Source of the DNA: Paracoccaceae bacterium
GTDB taxonomy: Bacteria > Pseudomonadota > Alphaproteobacteria > Rhodobacterales > Rhodobacteraceae
Direction of reading: 5' to 3'
DNA: 64,000 bases
Assembly (NCBI GenBank): GCA_014872875.1
Contig: WKFI01000003.1
Span: 41,597-105,596 of the forward strand
The translations under genes were made by a program, and so were the position numbers. This document shows positions 17,837 to 26,052 of this stretch, piece by piece; positions within the stretch are counted from its first letter, which is position 1, and every line of letters starts with the position of its first letter. The notes beneath the pieces were generated by a model. It was not told where the DNA came from and did not search any database. It saw nothing but the letters and a program-made list of their open reading frames with translations.

Positions 17837-19411
17837 ATGTCGTCTTTTCGATTTCTCCGCCCGTCCCGTCGGGCTTTTCTGGCTGGTGGAACAGCTTTCG
17901 CGGCCCATCTGGCGGCCCCGTCGATTTCGCGCGCAGCGTCGCGCCCGGTCTTTACCCATGGTATCCAATCCGGGGATGTTGATACCGCCTCGGGCATGAT
18001 CTGGACCCGGACCGACCGTCCCGCCCGCGTGATGATGGAGGTATCCACCACCGAAAGCTTCGCTGACGCCCGGCAGCTGGCCCCGATGGATGCCATCCCC
18101 AACAGCGATTTCGCAGTGAAGCGTCTGGTCCAGGATCTGCCCTCCGATCAGGACATCTTCTATCGTTTCGTCGCAGCCGATCTGAACGACATCAATGTGG
18201 TGTCCGAACCCATCATCGGCCGGTTCCGCACGGCGCCCAGCGCCCGCCGGGATGTGCGCTTTGCCTGGTCGGGCGATACCGCCGGTCAGGGCTGGGGCAT
18301 TGATGACGAAGGTATGCGCACATATGCGACGATGGCGCAGCACCAGCCCGACTTCTTCATCCATTCCGGCGATACGATCTATGCTGACGGGCCAATGAAA
18401 GACGAAGTCGAAAAGGACGGCAAGGTAATCTGGAAGAACACCACCCTGATCGACGAAAAGCGCAAGGTCGCCGAATCTCTGGACGAATTCCGCGCCCAGT
18501 GGAAATACAACATGATGGACGAACACGTGCAGGCCATGAATGCTGTCTGCCCGACCTTCTTCCAGTGGGATGACCACGAAGTCGTGAACAACTGGTCCGA
18601 CGCCAAGGACCTGATCAGTGATGACCGTTACACCGAAAAATCCGTGCATGTGCTGCAGTCCCGTGCGGCAAGGGCCTTCCACGAAATGACACCGCTGCGC
18701 ATCACGCCAGCGGAACCGGGACGTGTCTATCGCAAGATCTCCTATGGTCCGATGCTGGACGTTTTCTTTCTTGATCTGCGGTCCTATCGCGGCCCCAACG
18801 GTGCCTCGATGGAAGATGAGATCACCGATCAAAGCCGCATTCTGGGCGCAGCGCAGCTGGATTGGCTCAAGCGTGAACTAAGCGCCTCCAAGGCCACCTG
18901 GAAAGTCATCGCCAGCGACATGCCGATCGGTCTGATCGTCTGGGACAACTGGAAGGAACAGGCCGGAGCCGAAGCCGTTTCGAATGGCGATCATGGGCCG
19001 GCAAAAGGGCGCGAGCTGGAAATTGCAGACCTGCTTCGGTTCATCAAAACAGCCGGGATCAAGAATACCGTCTGGTTCACGGCCGATGTTCATTACACGG
19101 CCGCTCACTACTATGACCCGAACAAGGCGCAATTCCAGGACTTCGAGCCGTTCTGGGAATTCGTTTCGGGCCCGTTGCATGCCGGCACTTTTGGCCCCAA
19201 TGCGCTGGACAAGACCTTTGGGCCGGAGGTCAAGTTTGTGAAAGCGCCAGCCGAAGGGCAAGGTGTAAACCTTCCGCCGAGCGAAGGACTGCAGTTCTTC
19301 GGCTTGGTCGATATCGACGGTGCCTCCCAGCAGATGACCGTCCGCCTGATGGACCGTGCAGATACCGAGCTGTGGTCAGTGACGTTGGATCCGGTCACAA
19401 ACGGAACCTAA
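17837..19411 (+). CDS. phoD: PhoD-type alkaline phosphatase, Tat-exported
   Basis: A 524-residue phosphodiesterase/phosphomonoesterase of the PhoD family. The twin-arginine signal SRRAFLAGG lies at residues 10-18, followed by an Ala-rich h-region. Metal-site motifs are visible: SGDTAG, HSGDTIYADG, FQWDDHEVVNNW and DVHYTAAH. PhoD proteins are periplasmic Ca/Fe enzymes that release phosphate from esters. I saw no convincing Pho box upstream. It is a single gene between two hairpins. Confidence 0.92.
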   Translation: MSSFRFLRPSRRAFLAGGTAFAAHLAAPSISRAASRPVFTHGIQSGDVDTASGMIWTRTDRPARVMMEVSTTESFADARQLAPMDAIPNSDFAVKRLVQDLPSDQDIFYRFVAADLNDINVVSEPIIGRFRTAPSARRDVRFAWSGDTAGQGWGIDDEGMRTYATMAQHQPDFFIHSGDTIYADGPMKDEVEKDGKVIWKNTTLIDEKRKVAESLDEFRAQWKYNMMDEHVQAMNAVCPTFFQWDDHEVVNNWSDAKDLISDDRYTEKSVHVLQSRAARAFHEMTPLRITPAEPGRVYRKISYGPMLDVFFLDLRSYRGPNGASMEDEITDQSRILGAAQLDWLKRELSASKATWKVIASDMPIGLIVWDNWKEQAGAEAVSNGDHGPAKGRELEIADLLRFIKTAGIKNTVWFTADVHYTAAHYYDPNKAQFQDFEPFWEFVSGPLHAGTFGPNALDKTFGPEVKFVKAPAEGQGVNLPPSEGLQFFGLVDIDGASQQMTVRLMDRADTELWSVTLDPVTNGT

Positions 19412-19416
19412 GCAGC

Positions 19417-19449
19417 AAAAAAGGCCCCGGAGACTAATTCTCCGGGGCC
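19417..19449 (-). terminator. Intrinsic terminator for the fasciclin-RTX gene
   Basis: An 11-bp perfect stem (19423-19433 with 19439-19449, loop CTAAT) is preceded on the plus strand by six A residues. On the minus strand it is therefore hairpin plus T-run, placed just after the fasciclin-RTX gene. The same stem may also stop phoD transcripts, although the plus strand lacks a T-run. Confidence 0.8.
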
Positions 19450-19469
19450 AATTCGCTCTGGTCCAGGGA

Positions 19470-21128
19470 TCAAACCAGAACGAAATCATCCGTCGTGAGA
19501 CCAGTTTCCCCACGCAGTAAGACCGATCCATTGTCGCCTTCGATCAATACACCACCTGCCGTCACTCGCGCGGCATCCAGAACCCCCTGTTCAGAGGTAA
19601 ACTCGACCGCCGAGAAGACAAGCTCATCACGATGTCCGAAGTCCAGCACCCGGTTCTTCCCGGCCAGCGCCGAGAAATCGAATGTGTCACTTCCAAATCC
19701 GCCGCGGTAAATGTCGTTGCCCAACCCGTCGACCAGGGTGTCATTGCCAAACCCGCCATTGCTGCGGTCATTGCCATCGCCGCCGATCAGGGTGTCGTTC
19801 CCAAAACTGCCGATCAGGACATCGTTATCATCCCCTCCGGACAGAGTGTCGTTGCCAAAGCCACCCAACAGGCGGTCATTGCCGGACCCACCGTGGATCG
19901 TGTCGTTGCCGAAGCCACCGATGACAAAGTCATGACCCTGCTGAACAAAAATCCGATCATTGCCCGAACCACCCAAAGCACGGTCATCCCCGGCTCCAGC
20001 GATGATTACATCTGCTCCACCACGACCCAATACGGTGTCGTCGCCCCCACCGGATGTAAGAATGTTGTCTTTGCGATTGCCCGACACATGCTGATCCGCG
20101 GGCGTGCCCAGATCCAGTGGCAACAACACGCTGTCGATCACCTGTACGCTGCCATTGGCAGCCTCCAGATTGGTCAAACCACCAATGAACTTTGCGTTTG
20201 CCACGTCCGGTTCGGCGTCGATGATCGTGTTTCCGTCAATCGCCAGGACCCCGTCATCCAGAAGTGTTTTGACCACAATGCTGGACTTCAGTTCGTTGAC
20301 CGAAGGCGACCCGTGTGCCACGTGATACAAAAGCACATCGGTGACGAGACTTGCGCCCAGTTCATCAATCAACGCTTGCGCCAGCCCGGCGTCGCTGATC
20401 ATGGTCGTATCGATACCAAGCGTTTCGGCCAGTTCGCGGAACGCATCGTCGGTGGGGGCAAACACCGTGAACTCACCATCCCGGTCGGACAAGGCCGGGA
20501 CCAATCCCGCAGCAGTCACCGCAGCCACCAAAGCTTCGAAATTGTTGTTGCCCACGGCAACATCGACCACCGTGCCATTCGTGGAGGCTTCCATCAGATC
20601 CACCGGCAATAAGACCCGGTCGATAACCTGGATGGTACCGTTGGTGGCCTGAATATCGGTTAGGCCGCTCACGAACTCCGGGTTCTCAACATCCGGATCG
20701 TTGTCGAACAGTGTTCCCGCCTTTATGTCAAAGCTCGCGCCCAACAGCGTCGTAATGGTGCCTTCGTCTTCCAAGTCAGACAACTTGGCTGCTCCGTCTC
20801 GCACGTGGTATTGCAACACGCTTGTCAGGGTCGGCACGCCCAGCTCCATCACGATCTCAGTTGCGATCTGCGTTTCGCTCTTGCCTGCGACGTTCAGGCC
20901 CAGGGTGGTTTCTGCCAGCTCGATGAACGCGGCGTCTGTTGGCGCAAAAACGGTAAAGTCGCCAGCAGAGTTGAACGTGTTGGTCAGCCCCGCCGCGTCC
21001 AGCGCGGCAACCAAAATATCAAACGAGCCATTTTCTGCAGCGATTTGAGCAATGGTCTGGGTCGGCTGTGGTGCCGGCGTCTGCGTCGGCGACCCGAACA
21101 GGTTGGTCAAGAAATTCAACAAAGACAT
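19470..21128 (-). CDS. Secreted fasciclin (FAS1) protein with RTX calcium-binding repeats
   Basis: A 552-residue protein with two FAS1 domains (about residues 26-160 and 185-320; FTVFAPTDAAF and FTVFAPTDDAF, each ending in an IQVID/VQVID and VLLP motif). Tandem RTX nonapeptides follow (about 335-470), such as GGSGNDRLLGGFGNDTLSGG. The C-terminus FDFSALAGKNRVLDF...LRGETGLTTDDFVLV resembles type I secretion signals; no N-terminal signal peptide is seen. FAS1 domains mediate adhesion, so a surface or matrix adhesin is likely. GGGGAG precedes the ATG. The combination of FAS1 and RTX is uncommon. Confidence 0.85.
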   Translation of the reverse strand: MSLLNFLTNLFGSPTQTPAPQPTQTIAQIAAENGSFDILVAALDAAGLTNTFNSAGDFTVFAPTDAAFIELAETTLGLNVAGKSETQIATEIVMELGVPTLTSVLQYHVRDGAAKLSDLEDEGTITTLLGASFDIKAGTLFDNDPDVENPEFVSGLTDIQATNGTIQVIDRVLLPVDLMEASTNGTVVDVAVGNNNFEALVAAVTAAGLVPALSDRDGEFTVFAPTDDAFRELAETLGIDTTMISDAGLAQALIDELGASLVTDVLLYHVAHGSPSVNELKSSIVVKTLLDDGVLAIDGNTIIDAEPDVANAKFIGGLTNLEAANGSVQVIDSVLLPLDLGTPADQHVSGNRKDNILTSGGGDDTVLGRGGADVIIAGAGDDRALGGSGNDRIFVQQGHDFVIGGFGNDTIHGGSGNDRLLGGFGNDTLSGGDDNDVLIGSFGNDTLIGGDGNDRSNGGFGNDTLVDGLGNDIYRGGFGSDTFDFSALAGKNRVLDFGHRDELVFSAVEFTSEQGVLDAARVTAGGVLIEGDNGSVLLRGETGLTTDDFVLV

Positions 21129-21452
21129 GGTTCACTCCCCTTTTTAGCCGCCTTCAGCCTGCCTGACGGTTCCATGGCGGTCGGCGCATGAGTCGGTGAA
21201 ATGGCTTGGCACCGCGAGGGATCAACGCGCCTGACGCGTTTGTCATGCGACGTGTTCAGTTTTCGGCAACCGAGGCATTGACAGATCCAAGGCCGCTACA
21301 TCGACGGGGTTAAGTATCTGAAAAATATAAATTTTACGAACTAGATCACTCGCTTCACAGGCTTGTGATGTCGCATCATCGCTCACGACGAAAGGCTGGT
21401 GCAGATGTTTCAAGAAAGTACCGAAGCCTTGGTTTTCGAACAAAACAAGCCT
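21129..21452. other. Gene-free interval upstream of the fasciclin-RTX gene
   Basis: About 320 bases with no supported gene. It must hold the promoter and leader of the fasciclin-RTX gene (minus strand). The middle (about 21310-21350) is clearly AT-rich, as expected for a promoter. Short open frames on both strands lack family resemblance. Confidence 0.5.
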
Positions 21453-22391
21453 TCAGTGCTTGGGATCTGTCACCGACCTGGCCTTGCCGCGTTCCAGCCC
21501 CAACCGGCTTTCCCGCCAGATCACCACGCCATTGCCGGCAACCACCAAGGCCGCACCGGCCAACATGACAATGGTTGGAAACTCGTTGAACCAGACGTAA
21601 CCAATGATGATCGCAAACAACATCGAAGTGTAATCATAGGGTGCCAGCATAGACGCCGGACCAAAGCGGTAGGACGAGGTGATCAAAATCTGCGCCACCC
21701 CGCCGACCAACCCGGCCCCGATCAGCATCAGCGCCACGTCCCAGTCGGGCACAACCCAGCCGAATGGCAGCGTCAACAATGACAGGACCGAGGCCGTCAT
21801 CGAGAAATAGAACACGATCGCTGCCGTGTGTTCGGTCTGAACCATCCGCCGGATATGAATCTGCACAAAGGCGCGCATCACGGTGGCCAATAGAACGCAC
21901 AGAGCACCAAGGGCCGCCATGTCGCTCAGCCCCGTACCACTTCCCAGACGCGGCCAGATCATGATCAAGACACCGACCAACCCGATGCCAACGGCAGTGA
22001 TCCGCACCAGCCGGATCCTTTCCCCCAACAGAAGCGCCGCCAGCACCACGGTAAAAATCGGCGTCGCATAACCTATCGCCGTCACTTCGGGCAGGGGCAG
22101 CAATCCCAACCCCGTAAAGGTCAGACCCATTGCCGAAGTCCCCAGAATTCCGCGCCAGAAATGCCCCATCGGGTTCTGAGCCTTCAGCCCGTGGTGCAGC
22201 TCACCCCGCGCGATAAGCCAGACCACGATCACCGGGATGGCAAAAAAAGAACGGAAAAATACCGCTTCGCCCGGGGGCACCGCCTCCGAAGTCGCCTTGA
22301 TCACACCCGACATCGCAGTGAACAAGCCGATGGCCACGACTTTGAGTGTGACCGCCAGAATCGGTCGATGCGATGTTAACGAACTTGCCAT
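21453..22391 (-). CDS. EamA-family (DMT superfamily) transporter
   Basis: A 312-residue membrane protein with about ten hydrophobic segments in two EamA repeats. PLPEVTAIGYATPIFTVVLAALLLGERI in the first repeat is typical. Relatives export amino acids or metabolites. The start at 22391 (MASSLTSHRP) fits better than an ATG nine codons upstream because of AGGG spacing. It diverges from matB with 94 bases between. Confidence 0.85.
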   Translation of the reverse strand: MASSLTSHRPILAVTLKVVAIGLFTAMSGVIKATSEAVPPGEAVFFRSFFAIPVIVVWLIARGELHHGLKAQNPMGHFWRGILGTSAMGLTFTGLGLLPLPEVTAIGYATPIFTVVLAALLLGERIRLVRITAVGIGLVGVLIMIWPRLGSGTGLSDMAALGALCVLLATVMRAFVQIHIRRMVQTEHTAAIVFYFSMTASVLSLLTLPFGWVVPDWDVALMLIGAGLVGGVAQILITSSYRFGPASMLAPYDYTSMLFAIIIGYVWFNEFPTIVMLAGAALVVAGNGVVIWRESRLGLERGKARSVTDPKH

Positions 22392-22485
22392 GGCGCGACC
22401 CTGCGCCTCAGAACACAAAAGATCAACGGGTTGATTTTCCGGGCCTTGCTGACGCAGATAGACTGCAGTCAGCGGAGAGACCCGA

Positions 22486-23994
22486 ATGTACGACCAGAAC
22501 CACCTGATTTCCCGCCTTCATGCTGCTTCGGCGGGATACGAAACCCGCAATTTCGCGACGTTCCCTGCCCGCGCCAGCGTCACCTTTGGCGAATTGTTCG
22601 CAGGCGCTGAACGGAACGCTGCGGCCTTGGTGGCCATGGGTGTGCAGCCGGGCGACCGTGTCGCCGTGCAGGTCAAGAAGACGATCGAAGCAATCCAACT
22701 CTATCTGGGAACGGTCATGGCAGGCGGCGTCTTCCTGCCGCTGAACACCGCCTATACCACGGCCGAGATCGCGTATTTCCTCGGGGACGCAACACCCCGC
22801 GTAGTGGTCTGCGACCCCGAGCGCGAAGACGCCATACGCGAGATCGCCGGGGACGCAAAACTGGTCACACTGGATGCCAAGGGGTATGGCAGCCTGACCG
22901 ACAGCGTTGTCGGACGCGGTGGGTTTACACCAGTGGCGCGCGAGGCCGATGACCTGGCGGCGATCCTTTATACTTCGGGCACCACCGGGCGGTCCAAAGG
23001 GGCGATGCTCAGCCATCATAATCTTGCGTCGAACTCGGCCACGCTCAAGGATTACTGGCAGTTTACCGATCAGGATGTACTGATCCATGCTTTGCCCATC
23101 TTCCACACCCACGGCCTGTTCGTCGCAACCAATGTAGCTCTGTTTGCCGGGGCACGCGTGGTGTTCCTACCCGGCTTTGACGCGGACGCTATCCTCGACG
23201 CGATGCCGAATGCCACCGCTCTGATGGGAGTGCCGACCTTCTATACAAGGCTGCTGGCAGACGACCGGCTGACCCGCGACCGGGCCGCAAATATGCGGCT
23301 CTTTATCTCCGGTTCCGCGCCCTTGCTGGTGGACACCCACGAACAATGGGAGGCCCGCACCGGCCACAGGATTCTCGAACGCTACGGCATGACCGAAACA
23401 AATATGAGCACCTCGAACCCTTATGACGGAGACCGCCGTGCGGGCACCGTGGGCTTCCCGCTGCCCGGCGTAGAGGCGCGCATCATGGCGGATGGCGCCG
23501 AAGTCGGAACTGACGAGATCGGCGTTCTGGAAGTGCGTGGCTCGAACGTGTTCAAAGGCTATTGGCAAATGCCAGAAAAAACAGCTGAAGAACTGCGCCC
23601 CGATGGCTGGTTCATCACCGGAGACATGGCGAAACGCGATGCAGACGGCTATGTCACCATCGTCGGCCGCGAAAAGGATCTGGTGATCACCGGCGGTTTC
23701 AACGTTTACCCGAAAGAAATCGAAAGCCTGATCGACGATGTTTTGGGCGTGCTGGAAAGCGCGGTGATCGGCGTTCCGCATCCCGACTTCGGCGAAGCCG
23801 TCGTTGCCATTGTCGTCGCTGAGAATAACGGGTTGAGCATCGATCAGATCAAGTCCGCACTGGACGGGCAATTGGCCAAGTTCAAACAACCCAAACAGAT
23901 CATCCTGCTGCCGGAATTGCCCCGCAACACAATGGGAAAGGTCCAGAAAAAGGCATTGCGCGAAACCTACTCGACCCTGTTTTCAGACGGTTGA
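22486..23994 (+). CDS. matB: Malonyl-CoA synthetase (malonate-CoA ligase)
   Basis: A 502-residue acyl-adenylate-forming enzyme. The P-loop is LYTSGTTGRSKGAML; other motifs are YGMTET and GWFITGDMAKRDADGYVTIVGR. The C-terminal catalytic lysine sits in PRNTMGKVQKK. Blocks such as PLNTAYTTAEIAYF, HTHGLFVATN and LMGVPTFYTRLL match MatB from rhizobia, so malonate activation is the best call. Other short-chain or methylmalonate ligases are possible. Decarboxylase and malonate transporter genes are not adjacent. Confidence 0.85.
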   Translation: MYDQNHLISRLHAASAGYETRNFATFPARASVTFGELFAGAERNAAALVAMGVQPGDRVAVQVKKTIEAIQLYLGTVMAGGVFLPLNTAYTTAEIAYFLGDATPRVVVCDPEREDAIREIAGDAKLVTLDAKGYGSLTDSVVGRGGFTPVAREADDLAAILYTSGTTGRSKGAMLSHHNLASNSATLKDYWQFTDQDVLIHALPIFHTHGLFVATNVALFAGARVVFLPGFDADAILDAMPNATALMGVPTFYTRLLADDRLTRDRAANMRLFISGSAPLLVDTHEQWEARTGHRILERYGMTETNMSTSNPYDGDRRAGTVGFPLPGVEARIMADGAEVGTDEIGVLEVRGSNVFKGYWQMPEKTAEELRPDGWFITGDMAKRDADGYVTIVGREKDLVITGGFNVYPKEIESLIDDVLGVLESAVIGVPHPDFGEAVVAIVVAENNGLSIDQIKSALDGQLAKFKQPKQIILLPELPRNTMGKVQKKALRETYSTLFSDG

Positions 23995-24001
23995 CGATCA
24001 A

Positions 24002-24030
24002 AGGGCACCGGGGTTGCTCCCCTGTGCCCT
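24002..24030. terminator. Hairpin between convergent matB and cyclase-TPR genes
   Basis: An interrupted 12-bp stem (AGGGCAC-c-GGGG with CCCC-t-GTGCCCT, loop TTGCT) occupies the 47 bases between convergent genes. No T-run follows, so it is a likely but not certain bidirectional terminator. Confidence 0.5.
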
Positions 24031-24041
24031 ATCGGTATGGG

Positions 24042-25874
24042 TCACCTTTGGATCATCTGCACAAAACGCGGATGATCGCGGATCGGATCCATGTCCGGGT
24101 CTGCCTTGATCCATTCCAAAGCGTCCGGTCCGGCAACATTCAATACCTTCTCAAGGACCTCGATCGCCTTGTCCGGTTCACCCAGACCGACATAGGCACA
24201 GGCGATATTGTAGGTCTGGGTATCTTCCTCGGGCTTAATCTCCAAGGCACGGTTCAACCAGTGGCGCGCCAAAGGCAGCTCTTTTCGGGTTGCCAGAACA
24301 GCGGCCCCCAATTCCAGCGGGTCAGAACTCTGCGGGTGCAGGGCCACGGTGTTTTCTGCCCGCTTCAGCCCCAATTGAACATAGGCCTCGCGGTCTTCTT
24401 CCCGGTCCAGTTTTCCCAGGACGGAATCCAGCAGCAGCGGCGACCGGTAATCGTCAGGCCGGATTTCCAGGGCCCGGACGAAATGTTCGGCGGCCCGGTC
24501 CGGCAGTTCTTTCACCACGCATAAGCGGGCGAGATAATAATGCGCCTCGTAACACAGCGGGTCGATCGCCAGCGCGCGTTCGAACGAACCTCCCGCGTCC
24601 TGAATCCGGCCTGCCGTCTGCAGGGCAAAGCCTTGCGCGGCATGGGCTTCGGCCAGATCGGGTTCCAGTTGGATCGCCTTGTTCGTGGTCTCAAGTATGT
24701 CCTGCACGGGCACCCGGGCCCCGAACCATGAATTCATGAAGGAATCGCAATCCGCAATCCCGGCATAGGCCCTTGCAAATCCGGGATCCAACCGCACAGC
24801 CTGTTCGAACATCTCGCGGCCTTGCGCCAACATCTGCCGGGTCCGCATGTGATAGAAATGCCTGCCCTTCAGATAACAGCTATAGGCATCCAGATTGCGG
24901 GTACGTCGGTTATCTTCGCCCCCCACCCGGCGGGGAGCCTGCAATTGCAGTTTGAGCTGTCCAACAATGATACCGGTAATCTCGTCCTGAAGCTCAAAGG
25001 CGTCGGTCAGCTCCCGATCATAGCGATCCGCCCATAGATGCCCGCCTGTGGCGCCATCTATGAATTGGGCGGACACCCGGACTTTCGGGCCTGATTTGCG
25101 CACACTGCCCTCGAGGATGAACTTGACCCCAAGTTCGCGGGCGATCCGAACCAGATCACCGGACTTCCCCTTGTAGGCAAAAACCGAATTGCGCCCGACC
25201 ACAAACAAATCCGGGATCTTGGACAGATCGGTGATCAGGTCTTCGGTCATCCCGTCTGCAAAAAATTCCTGCTCGGTGTCGCCGCTCATGTTTACGAAGG
25301 GCAGAACCGCCAAGGTGTGATTGCTGGGCGCGGTGCTGACCGGTTGGGTTGAACCCGTTTCGTCCAGTTCCAGATGGAACAGTTGCACCGGCTGGTCGAT
25401 ATTCTTCAGATGCTGACGCCCGGCATCGCGGAAGGCCAAGCCCGGACACTTTCCGATCTGTTCCCGGGTTGGCCCTGACACAGCTACGCCACCGGGTTGC
25501 GCAAAAGCTTCGATCCGGGCTGCCAGGTTGACACCGTCTCCAAAGACATCATCGCCATCATGGATGATGTCCCCGGCATTCAGACCGATGCGAAATTCGA
25601 TACAGCGGTCTTTGGGAACATCCTGGTTTCTGACCCGCATCCGGGACTGTATTTCCACCGCGCAATTGGCCGCGTTGGTGACACTGGAAAACTCGGCGAT
25701 GAACCCGTCGCCGGTGCGTTTGATCACCCGACCGGAATGGCTGGAAATGCGATCGTCAATCAGCTCACTCTGATGAGCTTTCAGAGTTTGCAACGTTCCC
25801 ACTTCGTTGGAGCGCATAAGCCGACTGAAGCCGACGACGTCGGCAATCATTATGGCCGAAAGCCTCCGTTCCAT
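24042..25874 (-). CDS. Class III adenylate cyclase - TolB-like - TPR fusion
   Basis: A 610-residue protein. Residues 1-175 form a class III nucleotide cyclase domain: metal Asp in IMIADVVGFSRLM, a second acidic pair in KRTGDGFIAEF, and the transition-state Asn/Arg in GDGVNLAARIEA, so catalysis looks intact. Residues about 190-320 match the TolB-N/FlgO-like module (LAVLPFVNMSGD), and about 345-600 contain tetratricopeptide repeats. Such proteins are common in rhizobia and roseobacters, and their inputs are unknown. The start at 25874 (MERRLSAIM) opens directly on the cyclase domain. Confidence 0.87.
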   Translation of the reverse strand: MERRLSAIMIADVVGFSRLMRSNEVGTLQTLKAHQSELIDDRISSHSGRVIKRTGDGFIAEFSSVTNAANCAVEIQSRMRVRNQDVPKDRCIEFRIGLNAGDIIHDGDDVFGDGVNLAARIEAFAQPGGVAVSGPTREQIGKCPGLAFRDAGRQHLKNIDQPVQLFHLELDETGSTQPVSTAPSNHTLAVLPFVNMSGDTEQEFFADGMTEDLITDLSKIPDLFVVGRNSVFAYKGKSGDLVRIARELGVKFILEGSVRKSGPKVRVSAQFIDGATGGHLWADRYDRELTDAFELQDEITGIIVGQLKLQLQAPRRVGGEDNRRTRNLDAYSCYLKGRHFYHMRTRQMLAQGREMFEQAVRLDPGFARAYAGIADCDSFMNSWFGARVPVQDILETTNKAIQLEPDLAEAHAAQGFALQTAGRIQDAGGSFERALAIDPLCYEAHYYLARLCVVKELPDRAAEHFVRALEIRPDDYRSPLLLDSVLGKLDREEDREAYVQLGLKRAENTVALHPQSSDPLELGAAVLATRKELPLARHWLNRALEIKPEEDTQTYNIACAYVGLGEPDKAIEVLEKVLNVAGPDALEWIKADPDMDPIRDHPRFVQMIQR

Positions 25875-25982
25875 CGCACTATCCCCAATGAGGTCCAAAC
25901 CTGACCGGACGCGCCTCAAGGCTAGTTGAAGACCACCAACGGGTCCATGAAGATGTCGCCCAAAACCCGGAAAGTCGTGAAA

Positions 25983-26005
25983 GCCCGGCCTCATCGAGGC
26001 CGGGC
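25983..26005 (-). terminator. Terminator of the polyamine-type ABC operon
   Basis: A perfect 10-bp stem GCCCGGCCTC/GAGGCCGGGC with loop ATC lies 48 bases beyond the stop of the last permease gene on the minus strand. A TTTC follows in that direction. Confidence 0.7.
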
Positions 26006-26052
26006 ATCCAGATCCGTTTCTACGGTTTCAGGCACCGGGAAGCGCCCTGTTC

